Assembly: GCA_964528095.1 (NCBI GenBank)
Contig: CAZGSG010000017.1
Coordinates: 1-37,249 of the forward strand
Length of the DNA: 37,249 nt
Source: CAZGSG01 sp964528095
GTDB lineage: Bacteria; Bacteroidota; Bacteroidia; Chitinophagales; Chitinophagaceae
Direction: 5' to 3'
Part shown: positions 8,379 through 19,100 of the stretch, one piece after another
Position numbering within the stretch: position 1 is the stretch's first letter
How the letters are laid out: the number at the start of each line of letters is the position of its first letter
The notes under the pieces: model-generated
Databases searched by the model: none
Told to the model about the DNA's origin: nothing
Seen by the model: only the letters and a program-made list of their open reading frames with translations
Position numbers and translations under genes: made by a program

Positions 8379-9738
8379 CGACATTCGTTTTTATAAATCT
8401 CCTGGAATACTCTTTCTGAACAAATCCAAACATAAGCTTGTATACTGGTATTATACCCGCAAAACAGGATATCCAGCTCACTTTATAATATCGTGCTAAA
8501 AACCATTGCCCCGACAGGAAAGCTGTGATATATGTAAGCAATACAGCCAGCCCGGCTCCTTCCAGCCCATAGCGCGGGATCAGGAACAGGCAAAGGATGA
8601 TATTGACAATTGCAGCAACCAGATTTACCAGGAAATTGATCTTCGGCTTATCCGATGAATCCATGGTGGTACCAAATTGTTTGAGAAATGGCAGGAATAT
8701 ACCCGTAAGCAAAATCAATTGTAAATAAGGGATTGCGCTATAGTATTTGCTTCCGCCCATTATGAACATTAGCTGTTTTGAGAATATAATACCCAAAATT
8801 AAAAAAGGTATCAGCATTGCCAATGAAGCCGCCACAGAACGTTCGTAAAAATATTTGATCCTTCCCATATCACCGCTTTGCGATATCTGTACATTTTTCG
8901 AGAATACGAGGTCCACCATTACCTGGGACGGCAGATCCAGCAGGTTGGTAATGCGGCTCGCGATGTTCTGTCCCCCCACTACACCCGGCAAAAGAAAGTG
9001 AGAAACAAGAAACTGGTCAGTATTTCTGAACGCCAGTGCACTCAGGTTGGTACCGAACGTGTATTTGCCATATCCAAAAATCCTTTTCACCCATTCAAGT
9101 TGCGGCTTTACCCATCCCTGCAAATGTCTTTTTGTATGAAAATAAAGCACAATAGCCCCTGCTACAATGCCTGCAGAATTAAAAACAGCGGCCCATAAGA
9201 TATTGATAGAATCAGCCATAACAAGATACAGGCCTATGGATACAAAAACAACAACCTGCCGGATAAAGTATCCCCAGAAAATGCTTTTGAATTGCATCCG
9301 GGCAATAAGTATCCATTCATAATGAGAAAAAAAGATCAATGAAAAAAGGCCGGGCAGGAAAACAAGTAATAACGAAAATAATTTATCGGCTTTTAACAAA
9401 TGAGCGATCCACGGGCCGAGCCCGATAAATATAAGGGCAATAAACATTGTAATGACCGCATTGAATGTAAGAGAAGTGGTCATTACCTGCTGGTATTTGG
9501 TCGGATCCTTATCATTAAGGAATTTGATCACCGAATTTCTAAGCAATCCTGAACGCAATAACTCTGCAAATCCCGTGATCACTAAAAACAGGGCCCACTC
9601 TCCCATATCCTTTTGCACCAGTTTGTGTGCAAGGAGTATCGTCGTCAGTATACCAAAAAGAGGTAGCGATATCTTCTGCAATCCGCTAAAGAAACCTGCT
9701 TCCAGCCATTTTGAATATTTTCTTTCAGTGACGCTCAT
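8359..9738 (-). CDS. Wzx-like polysaccharide flippase (MOP superfamily)
   Basis: A 459-residue protein with roughly 12-14 membrane helices and the MATE/Wzx pattern: an N-terminal FFSGLQKISLPLFGILTTILLAHKLVQKDMGEWALF segment (two helices, with the conserved amphipathic start), RNTDQFLVSHFLLPG in the second half, and the LVAAIVNIILCLFLIPRYGLEGAG helix pair typical of the family. Wzx proteins flip undecaprenyl-diphosphate-linked repeat units across the inner membrane. It follows the AT3 gene with a 4-bp overlap (9735-9738), and its 3' end is overlapped by the microprotein ORF. With the Wzy-like and Wzc-like genes in the same operon it defines a Wzx/Wzy-dependent pathway. Confidence 0.88.
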   Translation of the reverse strand: MSVTERKYSKWLEAGFFSGLQKISLPLFGILTTILLAHKLVQKDMGEWALFLVITGFAELLRSGLLRNSVIKFLNDKDPTKYQQVMTTSLTFNAVITMFIALIFIGLGPWIAHLLKADKLFSLLLVFLPGLFSLIFFSHYEWILIARMQFKSIFWGYFIRQVVVFVSIGLYLVMADSINILWAAVFNSAGIVAGAIVLYFHTKRHLQGWVKPQLEWVKRIFGYGKYTFGTNLSALAFRNTDQFLVSHFLLPGVVGGQNIASRITNLLDLPSQVMVDLVFSKNVQISQSGDMGRIKYFYERSVAASLAMLIPFLILGIIFSKQLMFIMGGSKYYSAIPYLQLILLTGIFLPFLKQFGTTMDSSDKPKINFLVNLVAAIVNIILCLFLIPRYGLEGAGLAVLLTYITAFLSGQWFLARYYKVSWISCFAGIIPVYKLMFGFVQKEYSRRFIKTNVDVGRGK

Positions 9739-10850
9739 AATACATTGGTTCCGGGCCGCTCTGCTACTGTTGCCGGATTAAGAACTTTTTTGGTGGCTGC
9801 TGGTTTTTCAAGGGAGAATAACCAGTACCATCCCATCTTTTGCGAAAATTTATATAACAAGATCGGGAAAACGCATGCGGAAAACATACATACTATCAAA
9901 AGAACAGGAACATTGTCAATACCCAATACCCTGGATAAAAGTATTCGCGTTGCCGATGCTGCAAAAACATGTGAAACATATATATACAATGAATGACTAC
10001 CCACTGTTTTCAACCATTTGAATTCCTTCGATTGTAGTTTAAAACAAACTACAATCACGAACAGGCAGCCCACAAGCGCGATCAATAAATAAAGTAATGG
10101 CTCGTAGTATTCGACATACTGGTAGTATTTATTGATATCAAACTTCTCTACATTGCGAACCACAAAATAGTATTGACCAAGTACAAAAAACGGTAACAAT
10201 ACAAAGAATACCTTCCATGAAGAAAGTTTCCGGCTGCTGTTCTCATCAAAAAAATAACGGCTCAGCAGATCACCGATACCGAAAAACAGGTAATAATGTA
10301 GTATATCGTTTATAAAATACAGTTGCCAGTCGGCCTGAAAAACATAACAGGAGATAAAATACAGTACCAATCCCGTTGTCACCTGCCATATAGGTGTCAA
10401 CTTCAGCTTCACGCTGACAATCGCATACAGGATGATGACGAGGAATAGCGTATGCAGGTACCAGAACTGGTCAAGATTACGTGGAAAATAGAGTATGTAA
10501 AGAAAATCCTTTAACGATCTGTCGGCATTTACATAGTTAGCCAGTAAAAGCTGGAAAATGATCTGAAAGGAAGCCCATAACACGTACACGTACAGGATGG
10601 TCCTGGCTTTCGATTCAATAAATTTGGCCAGGCCTCTTTTACCAAGGCTCCTGGAAAAAAAGATCCCTGAGATAATAAAAAACAGGGGCATCCTGAAACT
10701 GTAAAAAGCAATATTGGCATATTCGATGCCCATATATTTTTCTATGGAGAAGCCAGCCGCTTTTATTCCTTCAAATATATGCCTGTATAACACAAGCAAT
10801 ATTGCTATGCCTTTTGCATAATCCACCCACAAAAAACGACTTCTAGCCAT
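9735..10850 (-). CDS. AT3-family membrane acyltransferase
   Basis: A 371-residue integral membrane protein with about ten helices. The first helix has the AT3 signature with Lys13 and His24 (K-x10-H, in VDYAKGIAI...YRH), and RMPLFFIISGIFF follows in helix 2. It belongs to a different subgroup from the two OafA-like proteins in the window: it starts WVDYAKG rather than LDGLRF and lacks the IRRxLRIWPL block, resembling the WcaF/EpsH-like stand-alone acyltransferases with FISGxFF. The C-terminus is a soluble tail of about 25 residues. It lies 37 bp after the Wzc-like gene and overlaps the flippase by 4 bp. Probable role: O-acetylation (or other acylation) of the EPS repeat unit. Confidence 0.87.
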   Translation of the reverse strand: MARSRFLWVDYAKGIAILLVLYRHIFEGIKAAGFSIEKYMGIEYANIAFYSFRMPLFFIISGIFFSRSLGKRGLAKFIESKARTILYVYVLWASFQIIFQLLLANYVNADRSLKDFLYILYFPRNLDQFWYLHTLFLVIILYAIVSVKLKLTPIWQVTTGLVLYFISCYVFQADWQLYFINDILHYYLFFGIGDLLSRYFFDENSSRKLSSWKVFFVLLPFFVLGQYYFVVRNVEKFDINKYYQYVEYYEPLLYLLIALVGCLFVIVVCFKLQSKEFKWLKTVGSHSLYIYVSHVFAASATRILLSRVLGIDNVPVLLIVCMFSACVFPILLYKFSQKMGWYWLFSLEKPAATKKVLNPATVAERPGTNVL

Positions 10851-10887
10851 ACAATGTTGATCCAGAGATTTATTGCCTGCTCCCTTA

Positions 10888-13071
10888 TTAATAATTCACA
10901 TTCCCCAGCTGTACTTTATTGAGGATCGTACCAATATTTTTTTCCTCTTGCGCTTTAACGGTATTATAGGATTTATTGTCGCTGGAGCTGATCGAATCTT
11001 CCGCGGAGTATACGGTAATTACTCCTTCTGCCAATCTGAAAAGTTCATTACTATCTGATCTTTCATTCATTGATGCGCCTTCAATAAGGATCACGTCAAA
11101 CTCAGGTGCAAGGCGATGAAGATATGTTTCGAAATCTCTTAGAGAAATTACTTCCGAAGGAGATGATGTTCCTTTTTTACAGCCAATAACATACAGGTTC
11201 TCTACCGAAGTAGCATACCGGGTAATACTCGTTTTTTCATCGAACTTCTTAAGCGTTGTAAAATCAAGGTCCTCAATGAATGCGATCGGGCTGAATTTTT
11301 CAGTCAGCGTGTTGTTGCCAAAATTAAAATCAATAAGCAGTACTTTTTTCTTGCTTAACAACATACTTAATGCTATCGACTCGGTAACAGTTGTTTTACC
11401 TGCTTTTTCTCTCGTACTCGTTACCAGGAATATCTTCTTCTCTGCCCGTTCAAGTTCATAACGGATCTTTCTAATACTATTCTTAAAGAACTCTTCTTTT
11501 TTGTATTTAGATCCTTCGAGGTCTTGCATCATCAGTCCATCGACTGTATTTTTCTTCAGGCTCACATAATTCAATACCCCGATCAGCCGCTGCCCTACCT
11601 GTTTATCAAACTGCAATGGCGTTTTTACGGACGAATCAAACAGTTCTATAAAAATAAATAAGATGGAAAGCAGGGAAAGCGTGATCGCTCCTGCCAGCGC
11701 TGTCTTTAATAATTTCTTTTTTGAAACAGGCTCTACTTCCGGTTGCCCGATCAGCGTCTGTTTAAAATTCACCGTAGGGTCATCTTTAACCAGGCCTTCT
11801 GCCTGGCTAAAACGTTCTTTTAATGTTGCCAGGGTTTTATTTTCAATGCTCAATTGACTTTCCAGTGCGCTGATATCAACTACGCTACCCGGATTGATAT
11901 TACTTTTCCCTGTATAAAACCTGATTCTGGCCTGTAATAGATCCATGGTTGACTTAGAACCATCCATTGCTGCTCTTTCAAGTCTTATCTTGGTATTTAG
12001 TTCACTGACCCTTAATTTGTCTTTTGGTGAGCCTCCCCCTGAGCCTGATTGGTTTCGTATCTTATCATCAAGATCATCGATTTGTTTTTGCAGTGCAGGG
12101 TCAGGATTTTTTGCCTGGTCTTCTATTAATTTATCCTTCCTGTTCATCAGGCTTTGCATGCTTTCTGTTCCTGTTTGTGCTGCAGGTTTGGTAAGTCCCG
12201 CCAGCTCATCTTCGTAGGATTTAAGCAGGTATTTATGTTGGTTATATTCCGAAGTACTTGTGCCTAATTGAGATTCCAGGTCGGTTACTGTCTCAAGCGC
12301 CGTCTTACTCATACTGATCGGATCGATGGCGCCTTGTTTTACCCTGGTTTCGCGCAACAATGCGTTTAATGAATCAACGATCAATTGTTGTTGGTTCACC
12401 AGGCTTTGGATATTTGTGGCAGAAGCCTCTGTACGAAGCGAGTTGAGCTTCTGGTAATAATTAAGAAACTCTGTACCAATTGTGTTTACAACAAAAGCCG
12501 ACAGGTAGGCATTCGGAGAAGTATAAACAATATCCAGGTAATCGGTTCTTGACACACGACCAATAGCCAGTGTGGTATTAAGGCTTACGTAATCATACCC
12601 GTATAATTTCAGGAATTCATAAATATCATGCTCGATTTTATCGGAAATAGGATTGAGCGTTTCTGATAGGGAGATTTTCTGCCGCAGGATAGCTTTTACC
12701 GTATCAATCTTCAGCTTCTGATAGACTGCACTTTTTTTCTCCTTTTCGCTGAGCATTTTATATGCCTGTTGGGGATATTCCAGGTCATGCAACAATAGCC
12801 GGTATGAAAGCATTCCAACTACCCTGGGTGAGCGGAATGTCTCGATTACGTTATTGAATTTTGAATCGGCGGTATAAAGATCCACGGCAGTTGTACCATC
12901 TGCCAGTCTTACCTTTTCTTCTGTGAAACCGGTTGAATACTGCGCTACTGACCTATAAGCCTCTTTCTGGGAAGAAACAAGAAAAAAGGTAATGGCGGCG
13001 GCTGCAATAGAGAAAAACAGTATAATCCATTTCCTTTTTAAAAGAATACGAAATAAATATATCAAATCCAT
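10888..13071 (-). CDS. Wzc/GumC-like chain-length protein with degenerate tyrosine-kinase-type ATPase
   Basis: The 727-residue protein has helix 1 at about 13-31, a long periplasmic Wzz-type region with coiled-coil stretches (about 215-430), helix 2 at about 459-482, and a cytoplasmic P-loop domain at about 545-715. The Walker A motif TSTREKAGKTTV is intact (Lys559). Walker A-prime reads LLIDFNFGNN: Asp581 is kept, but the second Asp is Asn583 and the usual Arg position is not conserved. The Walker B-like strand VILIEGA has Glu664 where BY-kinases have Asp. The tail has no tyrosine cluster, only Tyr727 and one other. The family controls EPS polymer length and export with the Wzy polymerase. 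It is the first gene of the minus-strand operon. Nucleotide binding is plausible; kinase activity is doubtful. Confidence 0.85.
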   Translation of the reverse strand: MDLIYLFRILLKRKWIILFFSIAAAAITFFLVSSQKEAYRSVAQYSTGFTEEKVRLADGTTAVDLYTADSKFNNVIETFRSPRVVGMLSYRLLLHDLEYPQQAYKMLSEKEKKSAVYQKLKIDTVKAILRQKISLSETLNPISDKIEHDIYEFLKLYGYDYVSLNTTLAIGRVSRTDYLDIVYTSPNAYLSAFVVNTIGTEFLNYYQKLNSLRTEASATNIQSLVNQQQLIVDSLNALLRETRVKQGAIDPISMSKTALETVTDLESQLGTSTSEYNQHKYLLKSYEDELAGLTKPAAQTGTESMQSLMNRKDKLIEDQAKNPDPALQKQIDDLDDKIRNQSGSGGGSPKDKLRVSELNTKIRLERAAMDGSKSTMDLLQARIRFYTGKSNINPGSVVDISALESQLSIENKTLATLKERFSQAEGLVKDDPTVNFKQTLIGQPEVEPVSKKKLLKTALAGAITLSLLSILFIFIELFDSSVKTPLQFDKQVGQRLIGVLNYVSLKKNTVDGLMMQDLEGSKYKKEEFFKNSIRKIRYELERAEKKIFLVTSTREKAGKTTVTESIALSMLLSKKKVLLIDFNFGNNTLTEKFSPIAFIEDLDFTTLKKFDEKTSITRYATSVENLYVIGCKKGTSSPSEVISLRDFETYLHRLAPEFDVILIEGASMNERSDSNELFRLAEGVITVYSAEDSISSSDNKSYNTVKAQEEKNIGTILNKVQLGNVNY

Positions 13072-13116
13072 AAGAACGGGGTTTCATTTTTTGCCAAACG
13101 AAAGGCAATATTATAC

Positions 13117-13151
13117 AAAATCCGGTATTACTAAAAGCAATACCGGATTTT
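13117..13151 (-). terminator. 13-bp perfect hairpin, rho-independent terminator
   Basis: AAAATCCGGTATT (13117-13129) and AATACCGGATTTT (13139-13151) are exact inverted copies with a 9-base loop. It starts 24 bp after the stop of the 2359-residue esterase gene on the minus strand and ends in a T-run in that direction. It should separate that gene from the downstream Wzc-led operon, though 46 bp before the ATG at 13071 it could also act as an attenuator. Confidence 0.8.
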
Positions 13152-13174
13152 AAAAAATTACTCTGTGGTCCTGA

Positions 13175-16100
13175 TTACCTTACCCGAATCAGTTTTTTCA
13201 CGTTTTTATCAGCTTTTCCGTCATTTATCACCCTCAGGAAATAAGTTCCCGGAGGCGCATTTCTCAGGTCATTTGCTGAAATAGTGACTGTTTTTCTGCC
13301 GGCTTCGGTATTACCAAGATCCCTGCTGTATATAACCCGTCCGCCAAGATCATATATCTGTATAGATGTATTCTTGCTGGTCATTTTGCTATCCAGGGTT
13401 ACAGTAATAGATTCAGAGAATGGATTAGGGAACGCATTGAAGCTAAGTGGCGCTTCTTCCAGCTGAACTGCTACACCTGTTGCAGATTTAGCAAGCGTTT
13501 CTTTATTCACATCCGCTGTTTCATTTCCAACAAGGATATTATCAACGAATTGTTTAACGATCAACTCAGGTGTGGCTTCTTTGCCCGCTGAAAGAGGAGT
13601 AGTCGGAGCCACACTCGTGCTATCATCATCATATGCTTCCAAAACAATCGCTCCCCAGAATCCGTAGTTGGCAAAAGTTTCAGCAGTCATACTGATTGAC
13701 AATTCTCCATCTTCATTTGCAAACACCTTATCGAAATACACTGTTTTGTTCCTGTTCATATGTGTATTAAGATATCTTGATTGACCATTGATCGTATAGA
13801 TACCTGTGAAATCTCCGGACCAGTTGCTGCTACCATATATTCCTACACGGTATGCTTTTGCCTGGTGCAGGTTAGTCAACTTAAGAATACCTGTCTGGTC
13901 ACCACGTCCTTCAACCCACCAGCTGGTGATCGATACATTATCAGGGTATACTGAGCTACCTGTCAATCCCTGATCGAACGCGCCACCAAAGCTCTTCGTT
14001 ACTTCCAGTGATATGCCTGTATTGATACCCGCCACATCTGCCAGGTTGCTTACTGATTCACCTAACAACGGAGTTGTATTGGTATTGTTCCATGGCGCTG
14101 CTTGTGGAAGTGTCAGGTTCAGGTTCACATATACTGTTTTCTGAGCAACCATTGCATTTGCCGCATTACTGAAACCACTTACAATTGCACCGTTTACAGC
14201 CTTCACTTTGTAGTAGTAGCGTGTGTTTGCTGCTACAGTATTGTCAGTGTAGGTATCAACATTTGCCGCTACTGTTGTCAACTGTGTATAGTTACCTGAT
14301 GCTGATGTACCCCTCCAGATCTGGAATCCAGTTTCGTTGTAACTCCTGTCTGACCATTTAAGTTGAACCTTACCGATGGCTTGTTCTTCAGCAAATAAGC
14401 TTAATGGTCTGATCGGAGTAGTCGAAGCATCATATTCTTCTACAACCAGCGCATTCAGGAACACATAGGTTGCTGCTGCTGCTTTGGTCACACTCAGATC
14501 TATTACTCCTGATGCATTTGGTGTCAATCCATTGAACTGGATGGTTTTCGTACTATTGTGTGCTCCGTCGAATACGATATTTTGTGCACCACATGTCCAG
14601 GTAGCTTGTGTACTGAATCCTGAATTATTACTGCTCAGGATAACGATATTGTAACGTTTTGCTGTATTCAAACCAGTTACCTGGAATGTTTTAGCTGTTG
14701 TTGCATTATCATAAATAGATGACTTGATCACATTGTCAGGATAAATGCCTGATTCATTACCAGTGATCATACCACCATTCCATCCTTCAACCCATGAATT
14801 CAACAATTTGAATCCAAATCCTGTTGTCTGACCCTGATCGTCCTTCAACCCTGAAGCTACTGTGTAGTTAGCAATGTTACCTGGATAACCACTCAGGTTA
14901 TTCCATGAACCGCTATTTTCAGGATTTCCTTTTGTTCCTACAAAGTTGATATAAACTGACCTTGTTGTATTATCTGTCACATTTACATCAAACTTCTGTT
15001 CAACAGATGCTCCATTGTTATCCGTTACTTTAACCGTAACATTTTTGTACACACCAAGCGAAGCAGCACCCGGAGTGAACTGGATATTTCCTGTTCCGTT
15101 ACCGGTACTGGTGTACACAGCGAATGGAGGAAGATTGGTAACACTTACAGTCAATACATCACTCGCGTCATCAGTCGCGCTGATGTTTAACGTAGCACTA
15201 TTGCCAGTCTTCACATATATTGGATTGATAGCTCCAAGAACCGGGGTCTTATTTCCTGTGGTAATTGATACCGCGGCAGTAAGGCCTGAAGTACCATAGC
15301 TATTCACCGCTGCTATCTTGTAATAATAACTTGTTGAGCTTAATACAGAATTATCTGTGAATTCTGTTGCATTTGCATTAGCCGCTCCGCCACTTATCAG
15401 TGTATAAGTTCCGTTCTCAGTTGTAGAACGATATACCTCATACTTCTCTTCGTTATAAGCTACATCATTCCAGGTAAGCTTAATATTTCCATTTGGCAAT
15501 GCTGCTGCTGTAAGGTTTGTTGGCAATACAGGCGCTGTACCATCATCAAATAACTGCTCAAGTACAAAGGCATTCAGATATCCTACAGGAGTACCTGCGG
15601 CTTTAGACATTGTTACGTCTATATTACCACTGCCATCCGGAACGAGTGCAGTGAACACGCCAAGGTTCTGACTATTGTTTTGTGCGTATACCGACCTGGA
15701 AACACCGTTGATCGTAAACACAGTAGTTCCATTGTCAGGTACGTTTGTCCAACGGCTGCTTGACAGCAACTTCAGATTGTATTTATTCGCCGTGTTCAAT
15801 CCGCTCAAACGGAATGTCACTGTTTCTGGTGCACCGAAGATGCCGAAGTAGAAGTAGTCTCTTATTACTGCATCAGGGAAAACACCTGAGTTATTTCCTG
15901 TAGTAGCTCCATCATACCATGCATTCCATGGAGCATTCATGATCTCAAATTTCACTGGTCCTGCCTGGCCATTTTGATTGTTCAATGTAGCCTGGTTTGT
16001 AGCGCTTATGTTATTCCAGGGCGCAGGCGCTGCTGCATTACCTGCCATCAGCATACTAACATAGTATGAAGTAGACGCAGGTGCTTTTTCATTTACTGTT

Positions 16101-19100
16101 ATATTAACAATAGAAGTACCAACACCGCCATTCCCATCACTCACACTCAGACTAACCGCGTACACGCCAGCCTGCGCATAGTTAGGAGCAAGTTGCAAAG
16201 ATGCTGCACCATTTACTCCAGGAACAAGTGTTACGAAAGCAGGTAAACCTGTGGTAGTCCATTGAAGGCTTCCGTTACCATCCTGGTCTGTTGATGATAA
16301 TGGTATTGTCAGTTGTGTACCTTCATCAAGAGATGTATTCGATACCTGCGTGATCACAGGTACATAGTTGCTATTTACAGTAAGAGCAAAATCAAGTGTA
16401 TCGGCTCCGCCCTGTGCGTCGGTAGCTATGATACGAACAGGATACACACCCGCGTCAGTAGAAGTCGGGCTGAATGTGATCTGTTTGGTTGTGCTGTTGT
16501 ACGATCCGAATGCTGGCAGATTCGATACACCAACTACGATTGCGTCGCCATCCGCATCTGTAGCTGCCACATTTACTACACTCTGAGATTCGTAACGCAT
16601 AGTGTAGCTGGCAATATTCGTGATCACCGGCAGGCTGTTCAGTGTCTTGCTCGATGTTTCGTTTGAATAAGCACTGTATCCGCCTACGCCTTTAGCACGT
16701 ACTTTATAATAATAAGTCACATTAGTGAACAATCCCAGGTCTGAAGCTGTCGCTTGCGCGGTAGCGTTAGCACCAGTAACAGTAAGCAAACGATAGTTGC
16801 TGTTGTTACCGATACTTCTCCAGATTTCGAAACTTGTTTCATTGTTACTGTTGTCATTCCAGGCCAATGCGATGCTGGTTCCGGTTGCACCCGTTGCAGT
16901 TAATGCGGCAGGAGCTGAAGGAGCCAGTGGTAATGCCTGTGTTGTAGCTGAGCGGAGGTCGTAGGTGAAATTCACCAGGTAACCAACTTCTGCATCGGTC
17001 AATGCTTTACCGAATACATTCCAATCATCAAAGCGACCATCAAACTGGCCAAAGGTTACATTATTGAAAGCGGTAGTACCGTTATCATCACCGATGATCG
17101 AAGCATCGGATGTAGCACCTACTGAAGTAAATCCAAGAGCAGTATTAGAAGCGACCACCACACCATTTACATACAATTTCAATGAATTGACATTATATAC
17201 AAGGGCGATATGATTCCATCCCGTGCTGCTATATGGAGCAGAGATAGCCCTGCGTACATTATTGCTGGCAATACCTGCAAAAAGCGTGTTGCTATTAATA
17301 TACATAGCAATACCATCATCACTTCCGCCGAAATCGAACACACCCCTGTTTGCACTTGTATTGTCTGCGCGCATCCAGAAAGCAACGGTCTTCGCAGTAT
17401 AACCACCACGGATATAGTCACCCGCAGCTGTGCTCACTGCAATGTCTTCATTGCTGCCATTCAGGTCTACAGAATGTGTGCCTTCTGTCTTATCAGTAGA
17501 GCTAAAGGTCGGTGCATTATTTCCACTTATTGTTCTACCATTTCCGGTAGCATCTGTATAGTTATTATTGAACTTCCAGTTAGCCTGCGCGTCATTTACC
17601 GGTATGTACGCTGAAGCGCCTGCCTGTCCTACTGCTCTTAATTTATAATAATAAGTAGTAGAAGGATCGAGTGCAGTGCTGTCGGCAAATGAAGTAACGT
17701 TAGCGGCAGTTGTACCAACTGTTGCATAACCAGTTAATGCGCTGGTTGATCTCCATACTTCAAAACCATTCTCATTGTTACTGTTATCAGTCCATGTAAG
17801 ATTGATCTGCTTATATGAAGCGGTTGTTACAGTCAGATTAGAAGGAGCTGTTGGTATAGTTCCTGCCGGACCACCTGGTTCAACAAATGCAGAAGCAGGG
17901 ATCGCGGTAAATGAGGTGAACATACCAGGCAGTTTCCAGGATACAGTGATAGACTCACCACCACCCTGTTCAAAGAATGCAATCGCAATCGGATAGACAC
18001 CTGCTGTTAATGTTCTGGCGGTAGAAGTTGCATCCTGCGCGCCATGTAAGCCATCATTATCTACAATCCATCCGCTGGTCGCATTGTAAGGAGAGCTTGT
18101 GCCATTTAATGCACCAAGCCATAACCGGCTACCATCATCTGAGTTAGTTCTGAAAGAATAGCTGCCTGTTGAAGGAATAGTAATAAATCCTTCCCACAGG
18201 AAACCCATATTATCAGTTTGGGTTGCAGGAGCTAATGAAGGTATAGAAGCCGTACCTACTCCAACTGGAGTCAGTGCGTTGAAATTAGGTAATACGCTCC
18301 ATGAACCTGTATAGAATTTATAAGTCAATCCGTTATTCTTGGTATATCCTGAGACCTGGTTACTTGCCGGAGATGAATTACCAGCTGCGTCTTTCGCTTT
18401 AACCATGAAAGTGTAGGTCTGTAAAGGAGTAAGACCATTAACTGTAAAGTTGTTCGTTAATGAAGAGTAAGCCTTGTTACCATTAATGTAGATATCATAC
18501 CTGACCACACCTACATCGTCTGTAGAAGGACTCCAGGCCAATGTAACAGCGTAACGACTGGTTCCTGCTACTACAAGATTTTGTGGAGCTGATGGCACTT
18601 GCACATCAGCAAACGTTGTAGCACTTGCTTCATCGCTGCTTGCTGCCGCGCCATTGTTATTAACCGCGCGTACGATATAATAATATTTCTTATTAGAAGG
18701 TAAGCCGTTGTCAGTATAAGAAAGAACATCTGCAGCGGTAATATTAATAAGGGTATAAGGACCACCGGCTGTTGTAGCACGATAGATCTCAAAACCTGTT
18801 TCATTATTAACTGGTGATGGATTATCACTCCATGCAAGCTGTATACTTGTATTTGATTGCGCGATCGCGTTAGGATTGCTGGCTTTGTCAGGCGCGTTTG
18901 CACCAGCAGCGTTGATTACGGTGAAAGGATCAGAGAAGCTGCTGCTGCAACCAAACTGTTCTGTTACTTTCACTTTATACTGACCTGCAGCCGCATTGTA
19001 TGTATTGGCGCTGCTTACTAAAGCATTGTCACTAACTCTTCTCCACTCATAAGCAACATACGTATTAGGAACCTGTAATGGAGTCGTTGTGCTGCCATCC

